A stretch of 64,000 nt of DNA from Prinia subflava. Lineage: Eukaryota > Chordata > Aves > Passeriformes > Cisticolidae. The stretch covers positions 8,719,081 through 8,783,080 of the forward strand of contig NC_086258.1 of assembly GCF_021018805.1 (NCBI RefSeq), written 5' to 3'. Under the pieces are notes generated by a model. The model was not told the origin of the DNA and did no database searches. It saw only the letters and a list, made by a program, of their open reading frames with translations. The position numbers and the translations under genes were made by a program. Shown in pieces: positions 46,101-58,100 of this stretch; positions within the stretch are counted from its first letter, which is position 1; the number at the start of each line of letters is the position of its first letter.

Positions 46101-49100
46101 TCCTGCCCTGCTGCCTGCAGGGCCACCACAGGCAGCTCTTTGGGACACCTTCCTGCAGGCACACGGGAATATTTGCCCCTGATCTCGCTCTGAGCACCTG
46201 CTGGAGCACAACAAAGCCACCAGACCACCAACCCTTCCCTCCAAAAAGCCACTCTGCTCCTGCAGCACCTCATCCATCACCCCTGCGTCTGCAGGTGCCA
46301 TTAACCAGCACAGCCTCGGGCTTTCATTGCCACAGTGACAAAAAGCTGAGCTGCAGCTCATCAGCTGCTGGGAAAAATCAAATGGAGCTGAGGATATTTA
46401 ACATGAAGCCCTTTCAACTGCTGCACTTCCTCAGCGTGACTGAGGGCTGGGGATGTGACCCCGGCTCTGCCCCAGGGAAGGCAAATGCTTCCCAGACAGT
46501 GAAATCACAGCCTGAGGGGGCAGGGACAGCTCACTGTCAGCAAGATGCTGCTCTCAACACGGCCACATCTCTCAGCTGACAGTTTTCTGAGGGAAAATTG
46601 AGCAAACTCCAGGGAAGGAACATCCCTGTCCCTGGGCAGCATCCCAGCCCCAGGCTGGCAGGGGGAGCAGCATCACCCCCTCCCTGCTGGCATCAGCACA
46701 GGGATGGTCAACCCTGCCTGGTTTATCAGCCCTAAACACTTTTTAGGTACTTCAAAGATATTTAAAGCAAGCAAACAAACAAAAACAAACAGGCTGGAAA
46801 ACATGAAAGCAGATTTGTTCTATTCCGGTCTGATTGATCCGAGGGTTCAAAGATTCCTGTGAAGAGATGAGCTCAGAACTGCACGGAGGATGCAGAGCCC
46901 CACAATCAAAGCCCCACAGAGCTGAGCAGTGCTCAGGAAGGAGTGAGGGGGTTTGTGCCCACTGCAGAACACGACCTGAGGCAGGGCTGCCTCACAGGGA
47001 TGGGCACTCCCAGCACAGAGCCCCTGGAACACCAAACGAGCAGAGCAGCCTCGTGCCCACCATCCCTCAGCAGGAGATGAGCAGAGGGGAAAGTCAGGCT
47101 CCTTCTTTCACCCAAAGTCCTGATGTTTCATTTGCAGAGAAGCTTATTCCAGCCTCGATTAGAGAAATGATGCCCATTGCACGTGGAGGGGGAAACTGAA
47201 CTCAAAGATGTGCCCAGCATCAGAGCAATTCCTCAGAGCTGCAAGACCTCCTTGTACTCCAGGACTGCAACCTCCTACACTGGGTTTGCTCCCAGCCAGG
47301 CTCAGGGCTGGGTCCTTCCCTGCCCTCAGAGCCAAGCACAGCAGGGCAGGGGTGTCTGAGCTCTGCAAACAGCACAGAAACCGTGCCAGGAGGCAGCTCT
47401 GGGAGCATCCCCCTGCCAAGGCCTCCCGGAAAACCTGCAGCCCTCCCCACCCACTGCCAGCTGCCAGCAGAGGCTGCCTCGTGTCTCCTGACACCGCTGC
47501 CGCCACAGGTGAAGGCTGAGGAGCTGCCAAAAGCAAAGAAAAGCAGCCCTCAGTCACTTCTCACTGTGGAGAGGGACAGGAGGTGGCCAGGGCTCCTCTC
47601 TGCCTCCAGCCCGTGGGTGCTGGGGGATGCCTGTCCCTGTGCTGCCCTCCCAGGATCCCCCAGAGGGTCACGGCAGCATCCCCAGACCTGACTGTCCCCT
47701 CCAGGGGCAGGACCAGGGAGGGGCAGCTCAGTGCTCCTCATCCTCACTGGGACAGGCAGCTCCTCACAGAGCACATCTGCAGCTTCTGCCCTAAGTAACT
47801 CCCCTGGAAAAGGGCACCAGTGCTGCCTGTCTGCACCCCAGGACATCTCCCAGTGCTACTTCTCACCCTGGTCACCCCTAAAAACAACCCCATGGAGCCA
47901 CAGGAAAGTCCTTCACTTCTCTCCAGCACTCAACTCTTAGCTTGCAGTGTGTGAAAGAGAAGGAGGTTTATTCAGGGCCTCGTTTGTGGTTGTTTGGAGA
48001 AGCAAACCCAGCCCCTGTTTATTTACTTCATGTTCCAGCTCCTCTCCAGCTTCCTTCAGTTTGTTGCTTTAAGCTCTCTGTGTTTGTGTTTCTCAACAAG
48101 GTCGCTGCTTTCACAAGACTCCTGCAGCCCTGCCCCGCTTCCCCGGCCTCCAGCTTTGTCTTCTGACATCCAAATACCCTCAGAATATTAATTAAAATCA
48201 TGAAGAGCTCAGCAAGGGGAGCCAGAACAGCAGAGGGAAACATCAGTCACTCCTTCCACCCCCAGAGCCCAGGGAAGGGCAATGCCCAAGCCCCAAAAGC
48301 AGCAGCAACCTGTGAAGGACATCAGTGAAAATCTGCCTCAGCCTTTGCTGTGAAGCTTTACTGTATCTGCTTGATGAAACTGAGGTGTTTTATCATGTTT
48401 GCCTAATCAGAGGATTTTAGCATCCTTAGGAATATGCAGCCATTTTGTAACCTTAAGCAGGAAAAAGAATCTGAATGGAAAAAAAAATTTGGAAAGCTCT
48501 CCTCACCATGAGATTTGTCAACATCAAAAGGCACGGCTGGTTCAGAACTTGAATCTCAACTCTCTCACCTGCTTCCTATTACAGAAACAGATGTTCCTCT
48601 GGCTGCAAATTGCTGCTACTAATAATATAAATAATTATGCTCTTCTAATCATTTAATAGGTGCACAGGATGATACCAAAATTTCTGGCTGTCATTAAATA
48701 CATCTCCCTTCCCTCAAGGGCTCAGAGACACATTGGTGGCCTCTCATCCTCCACTGAAGTTCAGAGTAAGAGAGCTGAAGGCAGGATAAAAGCCAAGGAG
48801 GAATCAAGGAGGGAGGCTGTGCCCTCTGCACGTCTCCCTGTGGCAGGGCCAGCACCTTCCCCACCTGTAAAGCACCCAGAGCTCAGCCAGGTGTGATCTC
48901 AGCTCCCTCCCTGTGGCCCCAGCCCACCAGCACAGAGCTGATTTTTACCTCCCCACAGATTGCCAGGAGCTGGAGAGGGGAAATCCTGCTCTCCAAGATC
49001 CTTCTCTCCCTGCACTTGTGTTCCTCCTCCAAGAACACTTTGTCCTTCTCTCAACAAACAGCCCCAGCCTTGGGAATGTGAGCAAGGGCACCACGGATTA

Positions 49101-52100
49101 ACAGAGTCACTGCAGCCTCCAGAGCCCTGCCTGCAGCTGCTCAGCCCTTTCCCATCCTCCAGGGATCACACACACACAGACCTGCACAGCTCTGCCTCTG
49201 TCCCACAGCAGAAACACCACTGCTGGCTCCAGATGTGAGCACAGCACATCTGGATCCCCGGAGGGCAGGGAGCAGCCCTTGGGCCACAGCCACACCTCCC
49301 TCTGCCCCAGACACTGCACAAACGTTGAGTTTCCATTCATTTCCTCACCCCTATCACAACACAGTAACCTGCCAAGAGGAAGCCCCTGAGGAGACGCCAG
49401 GAATGAGTTCTGCAGGAGCTGCAAAGTGGAGCTGACGTGCAAAGGGAGGCTGGGCAAGCTGCTGTGGCCCCCACAGCATTTGAGGCAGCAGCTCAGCTCC
49501 AGTGAGACACGGCAGGCCACGCTGGCTCCCCCAGCACAGCTCCATTTCCCAGGAAAAGCTCCAGCACTGACGTGGCAGGTTGTGCCCAGGAGATCAACAC
49601 GGGAGCACACACGCACAGCCAGCCTCTCCCTCCCCTCCCAGGGCACGGTGCCTCAGCCCAGCATCATCCCCCCACGTCACTGCTGCCCACAGGGGGACGT
49701 GCCTGTGCCAACAAGGTCACATTTAATCAGTGGACACCTCCTGGGATGCAGGCTGTGTGGATTAATAACTCTGCCCCAGCACGGTGCTGCCAGCTGGACG
49801 TGCCCGTGCCAGGCACCCACCTGAGCCTGCAGTGGGCACTTCCAGGACAGTGCCCAGGTGAGGCTGGCAGCACTGGGGTGACCTGTCTGTGCTGCCCTGC
49901 CCCCTGGCAGCCCAGACAGAGTGACCCAGGGCCCAGTAAAGCCACTCTGGCTGCTGTGACCACGTGTTGTCACATCCTGTGTGCATGCTCAGCGCTGCTG
50001 CAGGTGTCCCAAGGGGGAGATGTCACCTAACACATGCTGACAGTCCCAACCTGCCTCCAGCCCATGCCCTGGGCTTGTTACTGGGTGCTAATCAGAACAA
50101 GAGCAGCTAAAAACACAGGGGGGACACAGTCTCAAGCTACATCAGGGAAGGTACAGGTTAGCTATTAGGAAAAAATTTTTCACTGAAAGAGTAATAAAGC
50201 ACTGGAATTGTCTTCCCAGGGAGGTGGTGGAGTCACCATCTCTGGATGTGTTTAAAAAAAGACTGCACATGGCACTGAGTGCTATAGTCTAGTTGAGGTG
50301 TTAAGGCATAGGTTGGACTTGATGATCTTAGAGGTCTCTTCCAACCTCATTATTCTGTGATTCTGTGATTCTATGAAAAATCCCTGCCAGTCACTCCTGA
50401 AAGCCTTTGGTATCAGTCAAATCAGTGCAAAGAGCCCTGCAGAGCTTTAAAAGACACAAAAGCCAGTTTGCTGCATGGCACATGGCATTTCACTCCCAAT
50501 GCAGATTAATTCTATTAACTCCTTCTGTGCCCTTTTTGGGGGATCCTTCCCTGCCTTTGCAGCTTGTGGAAAAAGCACAGAGCAAACACATCACAGTCCC
50601 CTCTGTGGTGAGGGCACTCCACAGCCTTATTCTGCTCCAGCATTTGTATTTCTTGCCCACTTGCAAACACCTTCCCCTCCCCTCAGCAACTCCTGAGGCC
50701 TCCCAAATCCACCAAAAGACCAGGAACTCACCTTGTGCCTCGTAGCCAGAGTAGGGGCGACCTGCAGCCACATCCTCATCCCCGGGGCCCAAGCCAAGGG
50801 CTGCCCTGAGCTGGGCCAAGTTCAGCTGTGCCGCCAGCTCCCCGCTCCTGTCCCCGATCTGCAGCAGGAAAAACAGCAGGGAAGGGGTTAAAGGCACGAG
50901 CAAACAGCCCCCAGCCAAGGGTGTGCCAGTCCCACCCCAGAATCAAACACAGAGCCAGGCAAAAGAGAGCCTGGACACACCAGAACCACAATAATTTGGG
51001 AAGGGGTCCGTGCTGCACCTCGAGACACAGCTCAGTGCAAGGGACAGAGGGCTCAGCTCGCCCAGTGCCACAGGACTGAGCACATCTGGGCTGTCCTGAG
51101 CCACAGCTGGCCTGGCACAGAGCCCTGGAGCCCCCAGCCCCTTCCTCGGGTATTTCCACGGTGCCTGAGCACAGACACCACGCTGCCATCAGCCACGTGG
51201 GCAGTGCCACAGCAGGGCCCCCAAGCCCTTCTCTCCTGGCTCAGAGCCATACAACTCTGAGTTGTTCCTAGTGATCCACCCACACAACACTCCAAAAAAA
51301 AAATCCACATTTTTTCCCAATTCCCACCTCTCGCTGGCCTGAGGCCAAGGGAGCTGATGCTACGTTTGGGAAGAGATCTGCCCAACAGCTCCTGCTGCTT
51401 AAAGTGAGGGGTTGTAGGGCACAGCACTGCATCCTCCTCAAAGTTTAACCAGAGCAGAGGATGGCTGTGCTGCTGAGGTCACCCAGGAACAGCCTCTGAC
51501 CTCCAGGGGAAGGGAAGAGCAGCCTGTGTGACAGAGAAGACCTTGGCTGCTCCCCTGGAGGGGCCTGGCTCCTGTTAAATGCCTGGCAACAGCTCCTTTG
51601 TGTCCCCTGCCACAGACTGCAGCAGGAACAAAACCATAAATCCCCACATTATTTATGCCAAAGCCCCGAGCGCCAGTAAAGGGAGGCAGATCAAAGGGCT
51701 TATCACCAGGCATAAATCCCCCTGCCAATTACAGGGGATTTGCTGTTGACATCATCTCCACAGAAATTGCTGTGTCCATGTTAGGTCTTACAGTCCTTGA
51801 TGCTCAATTATGAAGTGCTTCCCTGATTTCCACTCATTTCAGATCATCTCCAAAGCCCCATTAACAACCAAGAACAGACGGGCAGGACAGTGACCCTGGG
51901 CAGGACCTGCACACACACCAAAGCTCAGCCCTGTTTTCTGCCCTCAGCCTCCCAGGAGCTCACTCTGAGATGAAAAAATCACTCCAGAGCAGGGTCTTAG
52001 AGCTGGGGCAGCTTCCAAGGTTTTTAGGTCTTGCATTCCAATAGGATTTTGTGAGTAACTTCTGATCAACCTGCAGCAGCTTCCAGTCACCCTGAGCTGG

Positions 52101-55100
52101 TTTCATTTGGATTCCAATGCCACCATCAGATTTTTTTGGGAAGAAGGGGATGGGAAGTGAGTTATGAGCATCAGTTTGAAAAAGTTGAATTCCACAAGGT
52201 TTCTCCTGGCCAAAATCCTGGTGCTTGTCAAAGGGACAGTGTCTGCACTGCTCCATAATTCACGATGGGGGGACTTCATCAGCCACCAGACACGAGAAAC
52301 CCACTCCTGACACAGCTGGAGGCACAGAATGACAACACTGGGAACCCCCACCCTGCTGGGGCTCCCCTCCACCCCAAGGGCCTCAGGACCAGCAGTGCTG
52401 ATCCTCCCAGGGCCCCTCAGGTGAATTCTGGCTCTGAGGACTCAGCCCCAGCCTGTGCAGAGCTGGGAAAGTTAATTTGTTCTAAAATGTACAGGGCCAA
52501 AGAAGAGTATTTCTTCTGTGTGTCTGATAAGTATAATTAAATCTGTAATTAGGCTGCTGTGTCAGCCCTACTCGGAGATTTAGCCAACCTAATAGACAGG
52601 CAGGAGAACACCCAGCACACTTACAGATGGTGATTTCAATTAGTGCTTCAAGAGGGCAATTTCTTCATCTGGGGAAGACTAAAGAGGCCACAGCCGATTT
52701 CCTCAACACACTGGAAAGAGCAAACAATGGAATTCTGGCTTTCTGCACTTCTGAGCCACCTGGAAACAGCAGGAAAGCTGCAGAGAGCTGGGCAAGGCCA
52801 AGGTGAAACCAGAGGAGCTGCACACCCAGCACCCCACAGGGGGTGGCAGTGGCACAGGGCTGGCACCCAGGGACAGCACCCACTGCACCAGGACACTGCA
52901 GGTGCAGCTCAGCTGGAGTCTCCCTGTGCTCAGGAAAGTGGGATTTTACAGACTGGAGACCAAGAGGAACCCGAGGGCTTTCACACCTGCTGGGTGCACA
53001 ACACCTTGGCCAGCCAGGGGACAATCCCCAGGTCCTTTCTCACCCAGAACATTGGTTAAGAGCAAAGTGCAGCTCACACATTTGCTGTAATTAAGGGGAA
53101 GGCTGTGAGCCTCCCATCAAAAGAGTGTTTTCCAGCCAAGCTCTGCAGTTCCTAAGAACACCACTGACACAGCACAGAGAGAAGGGCTTTCCAGACCAGT
53201 GAGAGCAAGGTAACTGCATTAATAGAACTTATTGGGATTAAACAGTCTTGCTCTCAGCAGGGGCCACAGGTTCCCTCTGATTTGCACCAGCTCCTCTTAC
53301 CTCTTGGGAGATTTCCAGGTGTTTCCTTGCAAAGTGCAAAGCCTGCTCGTGGCTCCCCAGGGACACGTAGGCATTTCCAAGACTCCAGCAGGCTCTTCCT
53401 TCTCCCACCCTGCAGAACAGGGAACTGTCAAACCACAGAAATGCTGGGCAGAGCCCAGCAGGGCCTTTGGGAGAGCACTGACAGCCAGGCTCCTTGCTGT
53501 GCCTCCACCTCCACAGAGGAGCTGCACTGGAAAATGAAGCGTGCTGGACTTCTTCAACTCTTCTTGCACTGAGCTCAGCAAGAGCTGGGGAGGAACAAGA
53601 GCCTGGGAAGCAGGACTGGCCCACAGGGACAAACTGTGGCACTGCAGCAAGGCCAGCAGGGTTTGGCTTCACTGGTGAGCCCCAGGGGAGAAGGCAGAGC
53701 CCCTGCCCAGCTCCCACCTCACACAACCAGGGCTCCTCTGCAGAGCTGCACAGAGAGAATGCAACACCCAGCTCTGGTTCAGCAGCAGCCCAGAGCTAAA
53801 GCAGCAAGAACATGGCAAGGAGGGAACAGTGCAGGCAGGCAGCAGCTCCAGCTGAGCCCCAGCTCTGCATCACCAGGGTGGGCACGAAACTGCACCCAGC
53901 AGAGGGCAGGGATGGATTTCCATGGGGTCTCCAGGGCACTGCTGCTGCTTTTCCAGCCAGGGAAAGCAGGGGAATGTGGAGCCTGCCCTGTGGACCCCCA
54001 GCCTGGCTCTCTGGAGTTTCAGCAGCTGTTTGCAGGAGCAGGCAGAGCCTCCTGCTCCCCCAGAGCCTGCTCAGCTCTGCAAACGAGCAGATGTGGGGGG
54101 AGAAGGGATAAAAAAAGCACCTGGGGGCGCAGGGGGAGGTTCAGCATGACTGCAACTCCCTTTTCAGAGGTTTGGGCGGGTTGATCAGCATTCCAGCGTT
54201 TTTCTTGTCACCCTGTTCAATGCCTTCTGCTCACAGGGTGTGTGTTCCCAGAAACGCAGGAGCCCACAGGCTGCACCCCCACAGCATGATTCACCCCGGG
54301 GTGGGATTGTGCCTGCCCTGAGCAGAGCCTGCCCGGGTGGTGGCACAGCTCTCCCATCCTGATGTCCCTGCTCCATCTAGTGGAGGACACTCATCCTCCG
54401 AGGGAATTCAGCTGAACGAGCTGGCAAAGCCACCTCAGCTGCAAGAGGGCTCAGGGTCAGAATATCCAAGGAAAAAGGAACCAACCTCTCTCAAAAAATA
54501 AAATTAAGAAAAATTAAAAGGCCAAGCCTCCTAAATAATGAGGAGCAAGACCAAGAAACACGATCTCTACATTCTTTATGCAACATCATTTGTACATGGA
54601 GGTTTCCAGCATCAACCCAGAGCAGTAGGGCAAAGTGGCTCATCTTGTGTGCCCTAAACACACAGCTTTAAAGGAAAATAAAACTTTTGTGAACATAAGG
54701 GAGCTCTCCAGAGGCGCTCCTGGGATAACACAGCAGCAGGCACTGGCAAAGCACTGAGCACCACGCATTCTTCTTGAAGTACCTCTCGTTAGAAATCTCA
54801 CTCAGCCCACACAGCACAGCACTGAGGGCACAATCTCCAGGTTGGAATGACATGAGAAAGGTGAATCGTGTTTTTGGCAGATGACTGGACTAAGGACTGG
54901 CTGCCCAGAGATTTCTGATGACTTTGAAGCACACACATCACTGGGGCTTAACCCCAGCAAGGGAGAACAGCAGGTCAGAGCAGGATCAGTGCTCTTCACC
55001 CTCACTGAGGCACTCCCTCGTCGCTGTGAGCCTGGAGTTAGGAATTTGGGAGAGCAGAAGAGCAGCAGGAGGGAAAATCCCTGATTTATTACTTCTTATT

Positions 55101-58100
55101 ATATACCTTCAGCAAGGTGATTATGGATTGGAGAGTGGTATTCCCACCTCTCAACCACACTGGTCAAAGGGACTGTCACACAGTCACTCCTCTCCAAGAA
55201 GAAGAATGTGAAACAATGGTAATATTTACAAAACATAACTGCTGTTTCTCTGAAATGAGCGTGAGACGGTGAAAAACCTTCTTATAAAACTTACTATGAA
55301 CGCTCAGCAAACTAGGAAATCTCATGGTAACACTCCCTTACCTGTCCCCCAGCTCCTGTGCTATCACCAGGTGCCTCAGGTGGTATTCAATGGCTTTCTC
55401 ATAGTCCTGAAGCAGCGTGCACGTGTTCCCCAGGCTGTAGCAAGCTTGGGCTTCCACTGCTTGGTCTCGGAGCTGCCTGGAGAGCTGCAGCGTTTTCCTG
55501 CAGGGAACAGAGCAGCCCTGCTCACAGGGAAGCCACCCCTGGGAGCAGCACCCTGCCCAGCAGCCCTGGCACAGCCCCCGGGGCTGAGGGCACGGCTGTG
55601 CCATCCCAGGTGTGCAGGGACAGCCCTGGACTCACCTGTAGTACTCAGCAGCGGTGTCAAACCTGCCCAGGAAGATGTGGGCATTGCCCAGGTTGCTGTA
55701 GGCTCTGCGCTCTGCTGCCTTGTCCCCAAACTCCTTGGCGATGGCCAGGCGCTGCAGACACAGCTCAGTCAGCACGGGGACACCTCCCTGCCCCACAGCA
55801 GCCCCCAGGGGGGCAGCTTGTAGGGCTGGTATTGAGATATCAACATCAGGACCACTGGGAGACATCTCTATTGCTGTGAGCCTGGCCAGAAAGACACTCA
55901 GAGCCAGAGTTTTGGGTTGATCAGAGCAGCAGGGCAGAAGAACCCTGCCTTGTTTATTCTTCCTATTTTATACCTCTCACAAGGTGCCCATGGATTGGAG
56001 AGTGGGCATTCCCACCTCTTGCCACATTGGGACTGTCACAGAGTCTTGTTTGTCCCAGCATGGAATGTGAAAACAGTGGCTATGTTTATAGAACATAGCT
56101 GGTGTTTACATGAAAAGAGCGTGTGAAGGTACAAACCTTCCACTTAATATGAAACGCTCAGCTAGCTAGGAAAATCTCAAGGTAACACATCTCAAAACCT
56201 GAGTTACTGCCTCAGTCTCAAGGAGTGAGAACGTCTTCACTGGACTGGACTGAACGTCCTCACTGGACACACCAGGAGTTTGTGGTCAGTGCTCACAAAA
56301 CCACAGGTAACAAGAGGTTTTAAAGGTTTACTAGCCAATAATCTACTGCCACGCATTGTTTTAGCTTTCACACCAATGGCTAATTAAACTGTAATTTAAT
56401 TAGCCACGCCCTGCAGCAATGAGGACCTTTTCTAGCCAATTATCTAGTGATAGATAATTGGCTAGAAAAACAATCTTACAGAACTACACCTTAAAACTTC
56501 TTATTGCCTTTACAACTATTTCTGTATCTTAACTTTAAAACCTTAAAACTCTCCACTACATTGCTTAATACATCTCTGTCTGTATTAGAAACTCACATTC
56601 CTGCTTATGGTCTCTGAAGCTGGAATCCTTTTCCAAGGCTTCAAATGGAACTCTGTATTCATTTTGATATTTGGGTGCATGCACAGGGTTTGGAGAATTT
56701 TCTGTGCCTTGATTTCCCACAGGTTGCAAAGCTCCTTCCCAGCGAGGCTGTGATGAACCTGCCTGCCAGGGGTGGGAGCAGCAGGAAACATCTCCCTCTT
56801 CTGCAAATTCAGCATCAGGAAAAGCTCCTGGAAAAGTGGGAGTGATGCTGGATCCCAGTGCTGTCCCCCCACCACTTAAAAACCAGAGGAGCAGTGAATT
56901 TCCACCAGTGCAAAGGAACTGATACACACATTGCAAGAAAAGCTAAATTGCATTTGAATTGGGGCAGAGACTTTGTCACCTCACCTCCCTGTAAAGCTTT
57001 GCAGAAAGTTATTATGTTCTACAAGCAGCATTTATTCTTGATCAACAGCTCTTTCAGCAGCTTAATTAAATTCATGGCTTGCATTTATTAAAATCGAGAC
57101 TGAGACAAATTAAGAGCAGAAAAAAAAGGAAAAAAAAACCCTTGCCAGACCCAGCTGCAATGTGCCCTTGGATACCTCCTCTGGTTTCCAAGCCAACAGC
57201 ACCCTTCCCTCAAGCTGCTGACGAGGACTGGAGTAAGATTTGCTCGTGTGAGTTGTTACAACACCCCGGGGTTCACACAGGAGGGAGGAAAGAGCTGGGG
57301 ACAGCAGCTCCCTGTGCCTGCAGGGCTGTGGTGAGCAGGAAAGCTCCTGCCAGGCCCAGGGAGGGGGCAGAGGTGTCTCCTACCTCCTTGTGGAAGGCGA
57401 TGGCCTCGCTGAAGTTGCCCAGTAAGTACTGGGTGTTGCCAAGGTTGCCGTAAGCCCGGCCTTGGGCAGCTCTGTCCCCCAGCTCCTTCACCAGGGACAG
57501 GTTCCTCCTGAAAGACACCGGGGCAGAACATCCCTGAGCCACAGCTCTGCAGGGAGCACGGTGAGAAAACTGGCACAGAAAGGAGGCAGAGCCAGCCCTG
57601 GAGAAGGGAGTTCCCTCCCAAGCACCTGGGCACAGGTGACAGGCTGGTGACCTGTGCTGGACACCCCTGGGAGCTCCAAACCAGGGGTGCAGGTCCTGCT
57701 GTCCCCTCAGGCCATGGATGTGTGCAGGAATCACACCTGGGCTGATCCATCCCACACTAAACCAGAAATGTCACCCCCCAGCAGGACCCAGGCACAGGAA
57801 GATTTCCCCGTCCTGCTCCAGGGAGAGAGGCAAAAATCCACAGTCCCACACCAGGGCTCTGCTCTGGGAGCTTCCTGGCATTTCTGGATCTTGTTTTAAC
57901 CCCCTTTGCACACACACAGCACACAGAGAGTGGTGGAGCTCTCACCAATGGCACAAATTCAGCCCCTGGCCATGCTACGTGCACCACTCCTTGGAAAAAG
58001 GGTGGTGAGCTATTTATAGGCACTGTCACATCCTCAGGTATGAGGGGAGGGATATGAGATCCTGTCACTCACTTAAAAAGCCTATTTTAAACTGCATCAC

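Larger units (their letters stand above)
39228..50731 (-). other. GPSM1: GPSM1 11.5-kb intron
   Basis: This intron lies between the last TPR-linker exon (50858-50732) and the 71-nt exon 39227-39157. No exon was recognised. It holds CR1 fragments at 40820-40990 and 50118-50376, a 9-bp microsatellite at 44046-44099 and a possible conserved element at 43415-43625. No CpG island is evident. Confidence 0.8.
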
